Assembly (NCBI RefSeq): GCF_001854325.1
Contig: NZ_CP017755.1
Span: forward strand, 372,001 to 436,000
DNA length: 64,000 nucleotides
Direction: 5' to 3'
Source of the DNA: Cupriavidus malaysiensis
GTDB lineage: Bacteria; Pseudomonadota; Gammaproteobacteria; Burkholderiales; Burkholderiaceae
Below are positions 49,017 to 57,827 of this stretch, one piece after another (position 1 is the stretch's first letter; every line of letters starts with the position of its first letter). The notes under the pieces were generated by a model. That model was not told the DNA's origin and did no database searches. It saw only the letters and a program-made list of their open reading frames with translations. Position numbers and translations under genes: made by a program.

Positions 49017-49030
49017 TAAGGCTAGCCTTA
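49017..49030. promoter_or_regulatory. LysR-type palindrome between LysR and the MBL operon
   Basis: TAAGGCTAGCCTTA is a perfect 14-bp palindrome in the AT-rich divergent region, followed by TATATTT. It is a good candidate for the adjacent LysR regulator. Confidence 0.5.
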
Positions 49031-49125
49031 TATTTCACGCATTGAAATCGAGAAAACGTCATCCTTCAGTGATGTTTGCTCAAGCTGGGCGTGGGCCCAT
49101 CCGATTGGCGACTGGCGAGACCTTA

Positions 49126-50046
49126 ATGCGACGCAAGATTCCAAGCAGTTCCGCGCTCCAGGCTTTCGAGGCGGCGGCTCGGCACGGCAGCTTCGCCCGC
49201 GCCGCCGAGGAGTTGGCACGCACCGAGGGCGCCATCAGCCGTCAGATCGGTCGCTTGGAGGAGTTCCTGGGCGTCGCATTGTTCGAGCGGATTGGCAATC
49301 GGGTACGGCTTGCACCCAACGGCACGCGCTACGCGGCGCAGGTTCGTGAAACCCTGGATCGGCTGGAGCGGGACTCCCTGTATCTGATGGGGCAGCCCAG
49401 CGAGGGGGCGAGCATCGATATCGCCGCCGTTCCGACCTTCGCTACCCGTTGGCTGATCCCGCGGCTGAAGCGTTTCCAGGCGGCGCATCCGAACATCACC
49501 GTGCATATCGCCGAACGTCTGGAACCCTTCCTTCTTGCCGGCAGCGGTTTCGACGCGGCCATTCATTTCGAGCATCCGGCATGGGCGGGCATGCATCGCC
49601 ATCACCTGCTGGAGGAGGTGCTCGTGCCCGTCTGCAGCCCGGCGTTCCTCGCAGACGCGGGCGCCGGCACGTCGCTGGACGCGCTGCCACGGCTTCACCG
49701 GCGGCAGAATCCGGACGCCTGGCAGGTTTATGCGCAGGAGTCAGGGATCGTGCTCACCAATCCGGCAGTTGGCCCGCGCTACGATCTCCATTCCATGCTG
49801 ATCGAGGCGGCCCTGGCCGGCCTGGGGGTCGCATTGGTGCCGCGTCTTTACATTGGGGCGGAGCTGGAACAAGGCCGTTTGGTCGCGCCCTGGCCAGACG
49901 GCAAAGCGATCACCAAGGACTTCTGCCTCGTTCTTCCCGAACCGATCGAACTGTGCGAGACGCCCTTGCAGGCGTTCGCGAAATGGCTTCTCGAAGAAGC
50001 CCGGGGCATGACGCCTCGAGGCAGCGCCAGCGCCTTGCGCCCATGA
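49126..50046 (+). CDS. LysR-family regulator (GcvA/AmpR-like group)
   Basis: A 306-residue LysR protein. MRRKIPSSSALQAFEAAARH plus GSFARAAEELARTEGAISRQ is the GcvA/AmpR-like HTH signature, and the effector domain begins about residue 90 (ASIDIAAVPTFATRWLIPRL). The ATG at 49126 is used because the HTH normally begins within 10 residues. It is divergent from the tautomerase/MBL hydrolase genes and probably controls them through the palindrome between. Confidence 0.87.
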   Translation: MRRKIPSSSALQAFEAAARHGSFARAAEELARTEGAISRQIGRLEEFLGVALFERIGNRVRLAPNGTRYAAQVRETLDRLERDSLYLMGQPSEGASIDIAAVPTFATRWLIPRLKRFQAAHPNITVHIAERLEPFLLAGSGFDAAIHFEHPAWAGMHRHHLLEEVLVPVCSPAFLADAGAGTSLDALPRLHRRQNPDAWQVYAQESGIVLTNPAVGPRYDLHSMLIEAALAGLGVALVPRLYIGAELEQGRLVAPWPDGKAITKDFCLVLPEPIELCETPLQAFAKWLLEEARGMTPRGSASALRP

Positions 50047-50143
50047 TAGAGGGCATCTATCCAGAGCTTCCCGACATTCTCCCGGGCTGCTGGAGTCGGC
50101 CGAGACCGGGTTTGCCCGGCCGGGGCCGGTCCAGGCCAAGGCT

Positions 50144-50728
50144 TCACCGATCCGCGGGTGAATCGACGGTCGTCGCGGATCCTGTGCGGGCAATTTCGAA
50201 TGCATCTTCCGGCTCGTATCCCTCGACCAGTAGCGAGTCAATCGCATCCCGGAAATCCGCAATGTTGGCGGGCAGCTCGTCCTTGTGCGCGATGTAATAG
50301 GCATAACGGAGTTTTCCCGCCTCTTCTGGCTTGCGCTTGACCAGAGGCGTGACGAGCTTTCTCTGCGCCACGATGTACGTCGCGAATTCGGGCGATTTGC
50401 TGTGCCAATCGAAATCGAAGGCTTCCTGCTGGACTTCGACGGCGATGTGCCGCTTATCGTATCGGCCACCGGGTTCGTCCGTTTGTCCGTTCACCACGAG
50501 GCCGGCCAGGTCCGGCAAGCCGAGCGTTTCGCAGAAGTACTTGACCACGTCGAGCCGCCTGCCCGTCGAGACGGGTATGGCGTTCTGTACCTCGATCAGC
50601 GAAGGGTGTCGGCCCTGGGCCTGCCCGACGAGGTTCTTGTACGTGATGGTCTGGCGCCTGATGGCGCAGTCTACGAGGATGGGGAAATAGACCTCGGCGA
50701 GAGCGATATCTGTCTTGGTGAATGTCAT
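50144..50728 (-). CDS. Protein of unknown function (194 residues)
   Basis: A 194-residue soluble protein that I do not recognise. The N-terminus (ALAEVYFPILVDCAIRRQTI, then TYKNLVGQAQGRHP) looks like a small winged-helix or endonuclease-associated fold seen in proteins of mobile regions, with a helical C-terminus ending in a Glu/Asp-rich region (LLVEGYEPEDAFEIA). It is convergent with the LysR gene and its codon composition is less GC-biased than its neighbours, which hints at transfer. No function is proposed. Confidence 0.6.
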   Translation of the reverse strand: MTFTKTDIALAEVYFPILVDCAIRRQTITYKNLVGQAQGRHPSLIEVQNAIPVSTGRRLDVVKYFCETLGLPDLAGLVVNGQTDEPGGRYDKRHIAVEVQQEAFDFDWHSKSPEFATYIVAQRKLVTPLVKRKPEEAGKLRYAYYIAHKDELPANIADFRDAIDSLLVEGYEPEDAFEIARTGSATTVDSPADR

Positions 50729-50941
50729 GGCGTCCGGCTAAGGCATTGTCGAAATGCATGGGGCGCATGCAAGCAGCGTCAATGACGGCTTGCAAAGCGT
50801 GATGGTTGCCGGTATTCCATGCCGATCACGATAAGCGGAAATTCCGGCATCTGGATATCGGCAGGCCGGGGCAGGAGCTTAAGCTGTGTCCGCGGGATGC
50901 TGCACGGCTCCCCAGGCAGCCCGGCAGTCGCCTGCCGGGGG

Positions 50942-51925
50942 CTACTCAACCCAGGTGCGCGCGCCGACGTTCTGGAATTGGCGTCGAAAAGCCAATGGCG
51001 TCGACCCTACGATCTGACGGAAGCGCCTGGCAAAGTTATTCGGCTCGCCGAACCCCGTGCTTTGCCCGATTTCTGCGGCGGAGGCGGATGTGAAAACCAG
51101 CAGGCTCTTCGCCCGCTCAATGCGTCTTTCCGTCACCAGTTCCAGAAAGGTCTTCCCGGTTTCATTCTTCAGCAGGTGGGCCAGATGGGTGGCGGACACA
51201 TGGCTGACCTGGGCTGCATCGCCCAGGGTCAACTCCCCGGCGAGGTTGTCCGTGATATAGCGCATGCAGCGAAGCACGGATTGCTTGTACGGCTGCAGAT
51301 GCCGGCCGTTGGCCTCGCAAGCACGGATCTTGTCGCCATGGCGTCGCCATACCATGCCGATCAGGTTGAGCAGGTGGCTGCGGATCAGCAGGCTGCTGGC
51401 CGTGTCGTCGCTCGACGATTGCTGCGCCTCGAGTGCCATGCGCTCGCAAAGCGCCTGCAGGGACTGCGTGTCCAGCTCATCGAACTGGAAATCCAGGCAA
51501 TGCTGGAAGCGGAAGGGGGCGAGTTCCGGTGCGTGTGCGAGTGGCACATCCGATAAGGCGAAAACGTCAAGATCAAGCGACGGCAGCAGGTATTCCTTGC
51601 TGATGTTGATGACGTAGAACTGGCCGTCCGCCTGATTTGGAATGTAGTGAACCACGAACGGCAGCACGAAGCTGACCGTGCCGGGGCGAATCGATCGCTG
51701 CTGGTCCCCGATGTAGTGGGTCGTCTCGCCTCGCAGGTTGACGTAGATCTGGAAGTATTCGTGACGGTGCGCTACCGGATTGGGCAGGCAATTGCTCTGG
51801 TTGTGGATACCGAAATAGGCGCTCTGCGCCCGGGTGGCCATGGTGTAGTTCCGGATGGCCGCGCGCTTTTCGCCGCTGTGGTGCAGGGGGGGCAGCGGGT
51901 CGTTCGAGGGATGCGCCTGGTGCAT
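50942..51925 (-). CDS. AraC-family regulator of the FAH-amidohydrolase operon
   Basis: A 327-residue regulator. N-terminal cupin sensor (HRHEYFQIYVNLRGETTHYI, then GTVSFVLPFVVHYIPN); C-terminal HTH: LTLGDAAQVSHVSATHLAHL, then AAEIGQSTGFGEPNNFARRF and the closing STPLAFRRQF. The start at 51925 is a choice; in-frame starts at 51964 (ATG) and 52003 (TTG) are possible and no ribosome site is strong. It is divergent from a five-gene catabolic operon, with a short repeat element inserted between them. Confidence 0.85.
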   Translation of the reverse strand: MHQAHPSNDPLPPLHHSGEKRAAIRNYTMATRAQSAYFGIHNQSNCLPNPVAHRHEYFQIYVNLRGETTHYIGDQQRSIRPGTVSFVLPFVVHYIPNQADGQFYVINISKEYLLPSLDLDVFALSDVPLAHAPELAPFRFQHCLDFQFDELDTQSLQALCERMALEAQQSSSDDTASSLLIRSHLLNLIGMVWRRHGDKIRACEANGRHLQPYKQSVLRCMRYITDNLAGELTLGDAAQVSHVSATHLAHLLKNETGKTFLELVTERRIERAKSLLVFTSASAAEIGQSTGFGEPNNFARRFRQIVGSTPLAFRRQFQNVGARTWVE

Positions 51926-52015
51926 GGGGAAACCGCCGGACAAAGGATCGCAAGGATTGCACATCTTTTCGCAAACCTGTGCATTGAGAGCGGATGACCT
52001 CAACTCTAAACTCTA

Positions 52016-52175
52016 GTCCACCGAATCACTGAAATCGGTCGGTGCCTGACATGCCATGCGGGCTCATCGCGTCGTTGCAAATGCTCGCCATAGCCGGGCT
52101 ATGGCTGCGCTTTGCGCCTGGCGCTGATTCCCGCAAGACATGTCCTTCAGCTCCCATTTCAATGATTCAGCGGAC
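52016..52175. repeat. Short TIR element, copy 3 (160 bp, most complete)
   Basis: Ends are imperfect 20-bp inverted repeats (left GTCCACCGAATCACTGAAAT; right end reads GTCCGCTGAATCATTGAAAT on the other strand; 17 of 20 match), and similarity continues inward. The centre has a perfect stem GCCATAGC-CGG-GCTATGGC (52087-52105). Whole-element hairpin, no coding capacity: a MITE- or REP-like element. It separates the AraC gene from the operon at 52216. Confidence 0.8.
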
Positions 52176-52215
52176 CAGCCACTCCGTCAGAACATCTTAC
52201 TAAGAGACAATCCCT

Positions 52216-52929
52216 ATGCCTAGTGCCAGTGCAGACAACATCGCGCAGTCGACCGGACTCCCGCGCGTTACCCCGACCTTCCTGGATATTGTCGGCAGTG
52301 ACCAACGCTTCCAGGTGCGGCGCATCTATTGCGTGGGACGCAATTATCTTGCCCATATCCGGGAGATGGGAGAGGGCGACGAGCGCGACCCGCCATTCTT
52401 CTTCCAGAAACCGGCCGATGCCATTGTCACGGATGGGCGTGTCCCTTATCCCACGTTCACCGACGATTTTCAGTTCGAGTTCGAGCTGGTGATCGCCATC
52501 GGCAGCGAAGCGGTGAACGTATCGCCCGACGCGGCGCTGGACCATGTCTTCGGCTACGCCGCGGGCCTGGATATGACACGGCGGGACCGCCAGCGCGAAT
52601 GCAATAAGCGCGGCCTGCCGTGGGAGCTGGGGAAGTCGTTCGACCATTCGGCGCCGTGCGGCCCCATCCATCCCGCGGCGCAGGTCGGCCATCTCCGTTC
52701 GGGGACACTCAGCCTTGCGGTGAACGGGACGGTGCGACAGAACTCCCTGCTCGAAAAGATGATCTGGAACGTCCACGAGATCGTCAGCGAGCTGTCCAGG
52801 CAATACCGGCTGCTTCCGGGCGACCTGATCTTCACGGGCACACCGGAAGGCGTCGGCGCGGTGCAGCGCGGTGACAGGCTCAGCGGACGCATCGAAGGAC
52901 TCGCCCCCTTGCAGGTCGAGATTGTCTGA
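52216..52929 (+). CDS. Fumarylacetoacetate hydrolase family protein (second copy)
   Basis: A 237-residue FAH-fold hydrolase of the short fumarylpyruvate hydrolase/NagK-like type: IYCVGRNYLAHIREMG, FFFQKPADAIV, and the metal residues in FQFEFELVIAIG, then GYAAGLDMTRRDRQ and FTGTPEGVGAV. Likely hydrolyses an acylpyruvate. First gene of the five-gene operon; no ring-cleavage dioxygenase is in that operon, so its substrate is either imported or made elsewhere. Confidence 0.86.
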   Translation: MPSASADNIAQSTGLPRVTPTFLDIVGSDQRFQVRRIYCVGRNYLAHIREMGEGDERDPPFFFQKPADAIVTDGRVPYPTFTDDFQFEFELVIAIGSEAVNVSPDAALDHVFGYAAGLDMTRRDRQRECNKRGLPWELGKSFDHSAPCGPIHPAAQVGHLRSGTLSLAVNGTVRQNSLLEKMIWNVHEIVSELSRQYRLLPGDLIFTGTPEGVGAVQRGDRLSGRIEGLAPLQVEIV

Positions 52930-52963
52930 GTCCCCAGCCAACGGAGCACACCAGGAGCACACC

Positions 52964-53842
52964 ATGAAGCCGCTTGAGCGCATTTCGTATTCAGCCATTT
53001 CAGAGCGTCCCGCCTTGGCGTTGCCGGGCGGCAAGCGCCTGGCTGTCTGGGTGATTGTCAATGTCGAGGAGTGGGATATCAACGAGACCATGCCGCGCAC
53101 GGTGCTGACGCCTCCCGCCGGTGGCTCTCCGATGCCCGATATCCCGAACTGGGCCTGGCACGAGTACGGCAACCGCGTCGGCTTCTGGCGCATGCTGGAC
53201 GTCATCGACGAACTGGGGATCGGCGCGACGCTGGCCATCAATGGCTCGGCCATCCAGGCGTACGAGCCGATCGCCAGGGCGGCCAAGGCGCGCAACTGGG
53301 AGTTCATCGGCCATGGCTTCGGGCAGCGCAATATGCAGAAGGTGCCCGACGAAACGATCGACATCGCGAAGACCACCGAAGCGATCCGTGCCTATACCGG
53401 CAAGCGCCCGCGCGGCTGGCTTGGTCCGGGACTCACGGAAACCTGGCACACGCCGGACATCCTGGCAGAGCAAGGCTACGAGTATGTCTGCGACTGGGTG
53501 CTCGACGACCAGCCCGTGGAGCTGAAGACGCGCGATGGTGGCCGCATCGTGAACGTGCCCTATACGCAGGAGTGCAATGACGTGGCGATGATGCTGATCC
53601 AGCATCACAAGGCCAGCGAGTATCGCGACCGCGCGATCGATCAGTTCGAGCAGCTCTACGCCGACGCGAAGCACTCGGCCCGCGTGATGGCACTGGTCGT
53701 GCATCCGTACATCATGGGTGCGCCACACCGCCTGCGCTACTTCCGGGAGGCGCTGGCACACATCCGGGCACGCGAGGACGTCGCCTTCCTGACCGGGGAG
53801 CAGATCCTCGATTGGTACAAGGCAGCGCGAATCGACCGATAG
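52964..53842 (+). CDS. Polysaccharide-deacetylase-fold hydrolase (PuuE-like)
   Basis: A 292-residue NodB-fold protein of the PuuE allantoinase-like group rather than a true chitin deacetylase: VWVIVNVEEWDINE at the start, GATLAINGSAIQAYEPIARA, then NWEFIGHGFGQRNMQK and YVCDWVLDDQPVEL. No signal peptide, so it acts in the cytoplasm. PuuE and relatives hydrolyse cyclic amides without the classic metal triad. It follows the FAH gene by 34 bases. It may open an amide or ureide ring; the substrate is unknown. Confidence 0.82.
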   Translation: MKPLERISYSAISERPALALPGGKRLAVWVIVNVEEWDINETMPRTVLTPPAGGSPMPDIPNWAWHEYGNRVGFWRMLDVIDELGIGATLAINGSAIQAYEPIARAAKARNWEFIGHGFGQRNMQKVPDETIDIAKTTEAIRAYTGKRPRGWLGPGLTETWHTPDILAEQGYEYVCDWVLDDQPVELKTRDGGRIVNVPYTQECNDVAMMLIQHHKASEYRDRAIDQFEQLYADAKHSARVMALVVHPYIMGAPHRLRYFREALAHIRAREDVAFLTGEQILDWYKAARIDR

Positions 53843-53919
53843 CCGCCCGAGTCCGGCCTGAGCCCGGCCTGAGTCCGGGCAATCCAGAACAATCTCGCTT
53901 GACGAGAAGGAGACACCAA

Positions 53920-55170
53920 GTGAATTCCGCGACATCGGCCAATCCGCTGCCCGGTGAGGGGCGCAGCGAAACGCCCGTCACAGCCCTGGAGATCGGCATG
54001 TTTCTCGTGCTGCTCGCCTCTTACGCGCTCAATGCGATGGACCGGCAGATCTTTCCGCTGATCGCCGCGGATGTGCGCAGGGAGTTCGGCTTCGGCCTCG
54101 CCGACACCGGCCTGCTCTCGACCATCTTCACGCTCGGCATGGCGCTGGCGGGGGTGCCGACGGGATACCTGCTGGCGCGCTGGTCGCGCAAGGCCGTGCT
54201 GCAGCTCGGTATCGCGGTCTTTTCGCTGGCCACGCTGCTGACTGCCTATTCGAGCGGCTTCGGCGACATGATCGTGTACCGCGCTGCCACCGGTATCGGC
54301 GAGGCGATGCAACTGACCGTGGTGATCGCCATCGCGGCGAGCTATTTCGCGCGCTTCCGCGCGACTGCGGTCGGTGCCATCAACTTCTCCTTCGGTGTCG
54401 GCGCCATCGTGGGGCCGCTGCTCGGCGGGCACCTGATCGGCTTCGAGCGCAACTGGCGCTTGCCGCTGATCGTGTTCGGCCTGGCCGGATTTGCCGCGAT
54501 GGCGTTGATCGCGGTGGCCGTGAGCCAGCGCATGACCGAGAAGGCCGGCACCATCGACACCCGCATCGACACCCGCGGTGCCACGACGATGTGGAACCGG
54601 AACACGGTACTGCTGACCGGGATGAGCGTCATCGGCGGACTGTGCATCTATGGCTACCTCGGCATGTATCCCACCTATCTGCGTGAGCATCTGCACTACA
54701 CGCCCGCCGACACCGGCCGGGTCATGAGCATTTTCGGAGGCGGGGTGTTCGCCTCCATCTTCGGCGGCTGGCTCGGCGACCGCTTTCATCCCAAACTGGT
54801 GCTGTCGCTGAGCTTCGCGGGGGCCGGCTTGCTCGGCGTCCTCCTGTTCTCGGGGCCGACGGGCATGCTGGTCCAATCGGTGCTGTCCTTTGCCTGGGGG
54901 CTGGTGGTGAGTGGCGTGCTGTACGTGAACCTGGCCGGATACCACATCAAGTCCGTGCGCGCCTCGCTGACGAACCGCGCGACCGGTGTCTTCGTGACCA
55001 CACTCTACGGCGCCGGCGCATTCGCGGGTTACATCATCGGCGGCATCGCGGCACGCTTTGGCTGGAGCGCGGCCGGCTTCCTGCAGATCACCTTGCTATC
55101 GGTGGTCGGGATCGCTCTCGCCATGTCTCTGCGGACCGATCGCATGTCTCTGCGCGTGCGCCAGCCATGA
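53920..55170 (+). CDS. MFS transporter
   Basis: A 416-residue permease with 12 predicted membrane helices. Helix 1 carries SYALNAMDRQIFPLI and the loop 2-3 motif is GVPTGYLLARWSRKAVLQ, resembling ACS/phthalate-type carriers. I use the GTG at 53920 (GAAGGAGA just upstream; MNSATSANPLPG); the frame stays open further upstream without credible sequence. Overlaps the TSUP gene by four bases, so the two carriers are coupled. Likely imports the operon's substrate. Confidence 0.87.
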   Translation: MNSATSANPLPGEGRSETPVTALEIGMFLVLLASYALNAMDRQIFPLIAADVRREFGFGLADTGLLSTIFTLGMALAGVPTGYLLARWSRKAVLQLGIAVFSLATLLTAYSSGFGDMIVYRAATGIGEAMQLTVVIAIAASYFARFRATAVGAINFSFGVGAIVGPLLGGHLIGFERNWRLPLIVFGLAGFAAMALIAVAVSQRMTEKAGTIDTRIDTRGATTMWNRNTVLLTGMSVIGGLCIYGYLGMYPTYLREHLHYTPADTGRVMSIFGGGVFASIFGGWLGDRFHPKLVLSLSFAGAGLLGVLLFSGPTGMLVQSVLSFAWGLVVSGVLYVNLAGYHIKSVRASLTNRATGVFVTTLYGAGAFAGYIIGGIAARFGWSAAGFLQITLLSVVGIALAMSLRTDRMSLRVRQP

Positions 55171-55922
55171 CGCCGGCGGATTGGGTATTGCTCGGAGGCG
55201 CCGCGACCCTGGCCGGCACGCTGAATGCCGTGGCAGGCGGCGGCAGCTTCCTGACGCTGCCGGCCTTGGCGATGGTCGGCGTGCCGCTGGTATCTGCCAA
55301 TGCCACGGGGACTGCCGCGCTCCTGCCCGGCTACGTGGCGGGTGCCTGGGCCCTGCGCAAGGAACTGTCCGGGCCGATGTCGCCCTCGCTGCTTCGCATG
55401 GGGGTGTTGTCAGTGCTGGGCGGGGCGGCAGGCGCGGCCTTGCTGTTGTCGACATCGAACAGCGCCTTCGGCCGCATCGTGCCTTGGCTGCTGCTGGCCG
55501 CGACCCTTCTCTTTGCCTGCGGGCCAAGGCTCCTGCGCCGAGGGCGCCCCGCGGCGGATGCCCGGCGCGACCGGGGCGCGGACATCGGCATCGTTGCGAT
55601 CGCGATCTATGGCGGCTATTTCAACGGCGGTCTCGGCATCTTGCTGCTGGCGGCTCTCAGCGCGCTCGGGCATACCGACTTGAGCCGGATGAATGGCATC
55701 AAGAACTTCGTCTCCGTGATCCTGACGCTGATGGCCGTCGCCATCTATGCGGCGAGCGGTGCCATCGCCTGGACGCACGCCCTATGGATGGCTGCCGGCG
55801 CCACCGCCGGCGGGTATTTCGGCGGCGCGATGGCGCGGCGATTGCCGCCGGCCGTGGTGCGCGGCTTCGTGGTCCTGACGGGGCTGGCCATGACCATTGC
55901 CTTCTTTATCAAGTCGCATTGA
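55167..55922 (+). CDS. TSUP-family (TauE/SafE) transporter
   Basis: A 251-residue membrane protein with about eight helices. TSUP marks are LAGTLNAVAGGGSFLTLPAL in the first repeat and YGGYFNGGLGILLLAAL in the second. Family members export sulfite, sulfoacetate or organic anions. Its start overlaps the MFS stop (ATGA). It may export a by-product of the operon (for example an anion released from the substrate), which is inference. Confidence 0.86.
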   Translation: MTPADWVLLGGAATLAGTLNAVAGGGSFLTLPALAMVGVPLVSANATGTAALLPGYVAGAWALRKELSGPMSPSLLRMGVLSVLGGAAGAALLLSTSNSAFGRIVPWLLLAATLLFACGPRLLRRGRPAADARRDRGADIGIVAIAIYGGYFNGGLGILLLAALSALGHTDLSRMNGIKNFVSVILTLMAVAIYAASGAIAWTHALWMAAGATAGGYFGGAMARRLPPAVVRGFVVLTGLAMTIAFFIKSH

Positions 55923-55966
55923 CAACACCGACTCTCCTGTCATCCGCGTCGAACCGGGAAACCAAT

Positions 55967-57421
55967 ATGAGAACCACCAGAAGAGCATTCACCAAGGCCG
56001 CGGGCGCAATGATCGCCCTGGCAAGCACCGGGATACCCTCGCTCGCCGCTCCGGCGCGGGCGGGCACGCCATCGGCGGCGCCTGCGGTCCGTCGCGGCAC
56101 CTACCTGATCAAGAATGGGATGGTCATCACGGTAGACCGGAACCAGGGCGTCCTGCCACGGGCGGACATCTTGATCCGGAACGGTGTGATCGAACGGATC
56201 GGCCGGGGATTGAGCGTGCCAGGTGCGCAGTTGATCGATGCTACCGACATGATCGTGATGCCCGGCTTCGTCAACTCGCACTACCACATGTGGAGCGCGA
56301 TCGGACGCAGCTTCACCGCGCGCAACGGTGGCTTTTCCTACTACCCCGCCAAGAGCGCCACGTCAGGCCTGTACACGCCCGAGGACTTCTATAACAGCGT
56401 ACTTCTCGCGTGCGCCGAACTGGTGAACGGCGGGACCACCACCGTGCACAACTGGTCGCACAATACCCGCTCTCCGGCCCACGCAGACGCCGAGCTGCGC
56501 GCGCACCAACACTCGCTGCTGCGCGCACGTTACTCATATGGGCACATCGACAAGCTACCGGTCGACGAGGTCAACCGATACCACGATCTTGCGCGCGTCC
56601 GGCGCGAATGGTTCGGTGCCGATTCCCCGTTCGACGGACTGGTTCATCTGGGACTGAACCTGCGCGGCCCGCAGCAAAGTACCGATGCGGTCTTCCACGA
56701 GGAAATGAAATTCGTCAAGGCGAGCGGACTTCCCGTAGCCATCCATGCACCGCAGGAGTCCCCCAACAACGTCGATGCCGTCGACTACGAGAGGCGGGGC
56801 TACCTCGGCCCGGATTTCATGATCGCGCACTACATCCCCGCGACCACCGAAGACCTGGCGGCGATGGCACGTACGAAGACGCCGCTTTCGTTCGCGACAC
56901 ATTCCGAACTCCGGCTCAGCAGCACGGGCGATGCCCGCGCCGCCCTGTTCGCGATGCGCGCCGCCGGGTTGACCATTTCATTGTCCAGCGACGCGACCTC
57001 GATCGCCCCGCCGGATATGTTCGAAATGATGCGTTTCACCTGGAATCTCGGGGTGCCATGGGCCGGCACGCCAAGCGAGCGGGCGTCTGCCATCAGCGTG
57101 CAAGAGGTGATCGAAATGGCGACGATCAACGGGGCCGTTGCCATGGGGATCGGCGACATTACCGGATCCATTACCGAGGGCAAGCGCGCGGACATCATCC
57201 TGGTGCGGGCCAAGGACCTGAACATCTGGCCGATCGGCAATATCGAAACGGCCATTGTGCAGAGCGGCACCACCAGCAATGTCGACACCGTGCTGGTCGA
57301 CGGGCGACTGATCAAACGGCACGGACGTCTGCTGGCGTACGACGTGAACCGCATCGTGCGCGGTGCCCAGCGGTCTTCCGCCCGGATCCTGGATTCGGCC
57401 GGGGAGATATTGAAGTTCTAG
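55967..57421 (+). CDS. Tat-exported amidohydrolase
   Basis: A 484-residue zinc amidohydrolase of the SsnA/AtzA/cytosine-deaminase-like branch. The N-terminus is a twin-arginine signal (TTRRAFTKAAGAM), so it is exported folded, which is unusual for this branch. Metal ligands: NSHYHMW (H-x-H), AIHAPQESPN, a His in FMIAHYIPA, and Asp in LSSDATSIAPP. It would deaminate or dechlorinate an aromatic or heterocyclic ring in the periplasm. Last gene of the operon; the frame upstream of 55967 overlaps the TSUP gene and is not used. Confidence 0.86.
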   Translation: MRTTRRAFTKAAGAMIALASTGIPSLAAPARAGTPSAAPAVRRGTYLIKNGMVITVDRNQGVLPRADILIRNGVIERIGRGLSVPGAQLIDATDMIVMPGFVNSHYHMWSAIGRSFTARNGGFSYYPAKSATSGLYTPEDFYNSVLLACAELVNGGTTTVHNWSHNTRSPAHADAELRAHQHSLLRARYSYGHIDKLPVDEVNRYHDLARVRREWFGADSPFDGLVHLGLNLRGPQQSTDAVFHEEMKFVKASGLPVAIHAPQESPNNVDAVDYERRGYLGPDFMIAHYIPATTEDLAAMARTKTPLSFATHSELRLSSTGDARAALFAMRAAGLTISLSSDATSIAPPDMFEMMRFTWNLGVPWAGTPSERASAISVQEVIEMATINGAVAMGIGDITGSITEGKRADIILVRAKDLNIWPIGNIETAIVQSGTTSNVDTVLVDGRLIKRHGRLLAYDVNRIVRGAQRSSARILDSAGEILKF

Positions 57422-57827
57422 GTGGCCCTGCGGGGCAGCGGGGCAGCGGGGCGGATGGAGCCCCCTGTCCGTGGCTTCAGCTGGTCGTTTCGAGACGTGC
57501 ACCCCGCCCCGGAATTCGGCAAAGAAGCAAAAAGGTTCATCAAGGAGCTCCGGGGAAAGGCTGCGCGCATCACCGTCGCGCGATCCTTCCCCGCCCTGAC
57601 GGGCGGGGAATGCCGCGCATCCTGATCAAGCCGTGGCGAGCGTCATGTGACGAATGGCCGTCCCCATCGAGCATTCCAGCAACTACAGTAGTATCGAGAC
57701 GGCTCGGAGGGGACTCGCCGGGAAGCCAGAAGCCTGCGCGCGGCACGACCTTTCCCTGCTGGCAACACGCATGACCGGACGCCGGCGTCCGTCGACCACC
57801 TGTCAGGCGTCCAGACGGAGGCAAACG
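57422..57827. other. Intergenic region with a stem-loop
   Basis: 406 bases without a gene. A perfect stem-loop is at 57587-57610 (see separate entry). The last 30 bases hold the ribosome site (ACGGAGG) of the next gene. Confidence 0.5.
57587..57610. repeat. Perfect 10-bp stem-loop (possible IS200/IS605 end or terminator)
   Basis: TTCCCCGCCC and GGGCGGGGAA pair perfectly around the loop TGAC, 166 bases after the amidohydrolase stop. The GGGCGGGGAA stem is like hairpins at ends of IS200/IS605-type elements; no transposase gene is present and no T-run follows. Confidence 0.5.

Noticed and set aside
55058..55966. Open frame extending the amidohydrolase upstream
   Set aside because: It overlaps the TSUP and MFS genes out of frame and lacks protein-like sequence; the Tat signal start at 55967 is far better.
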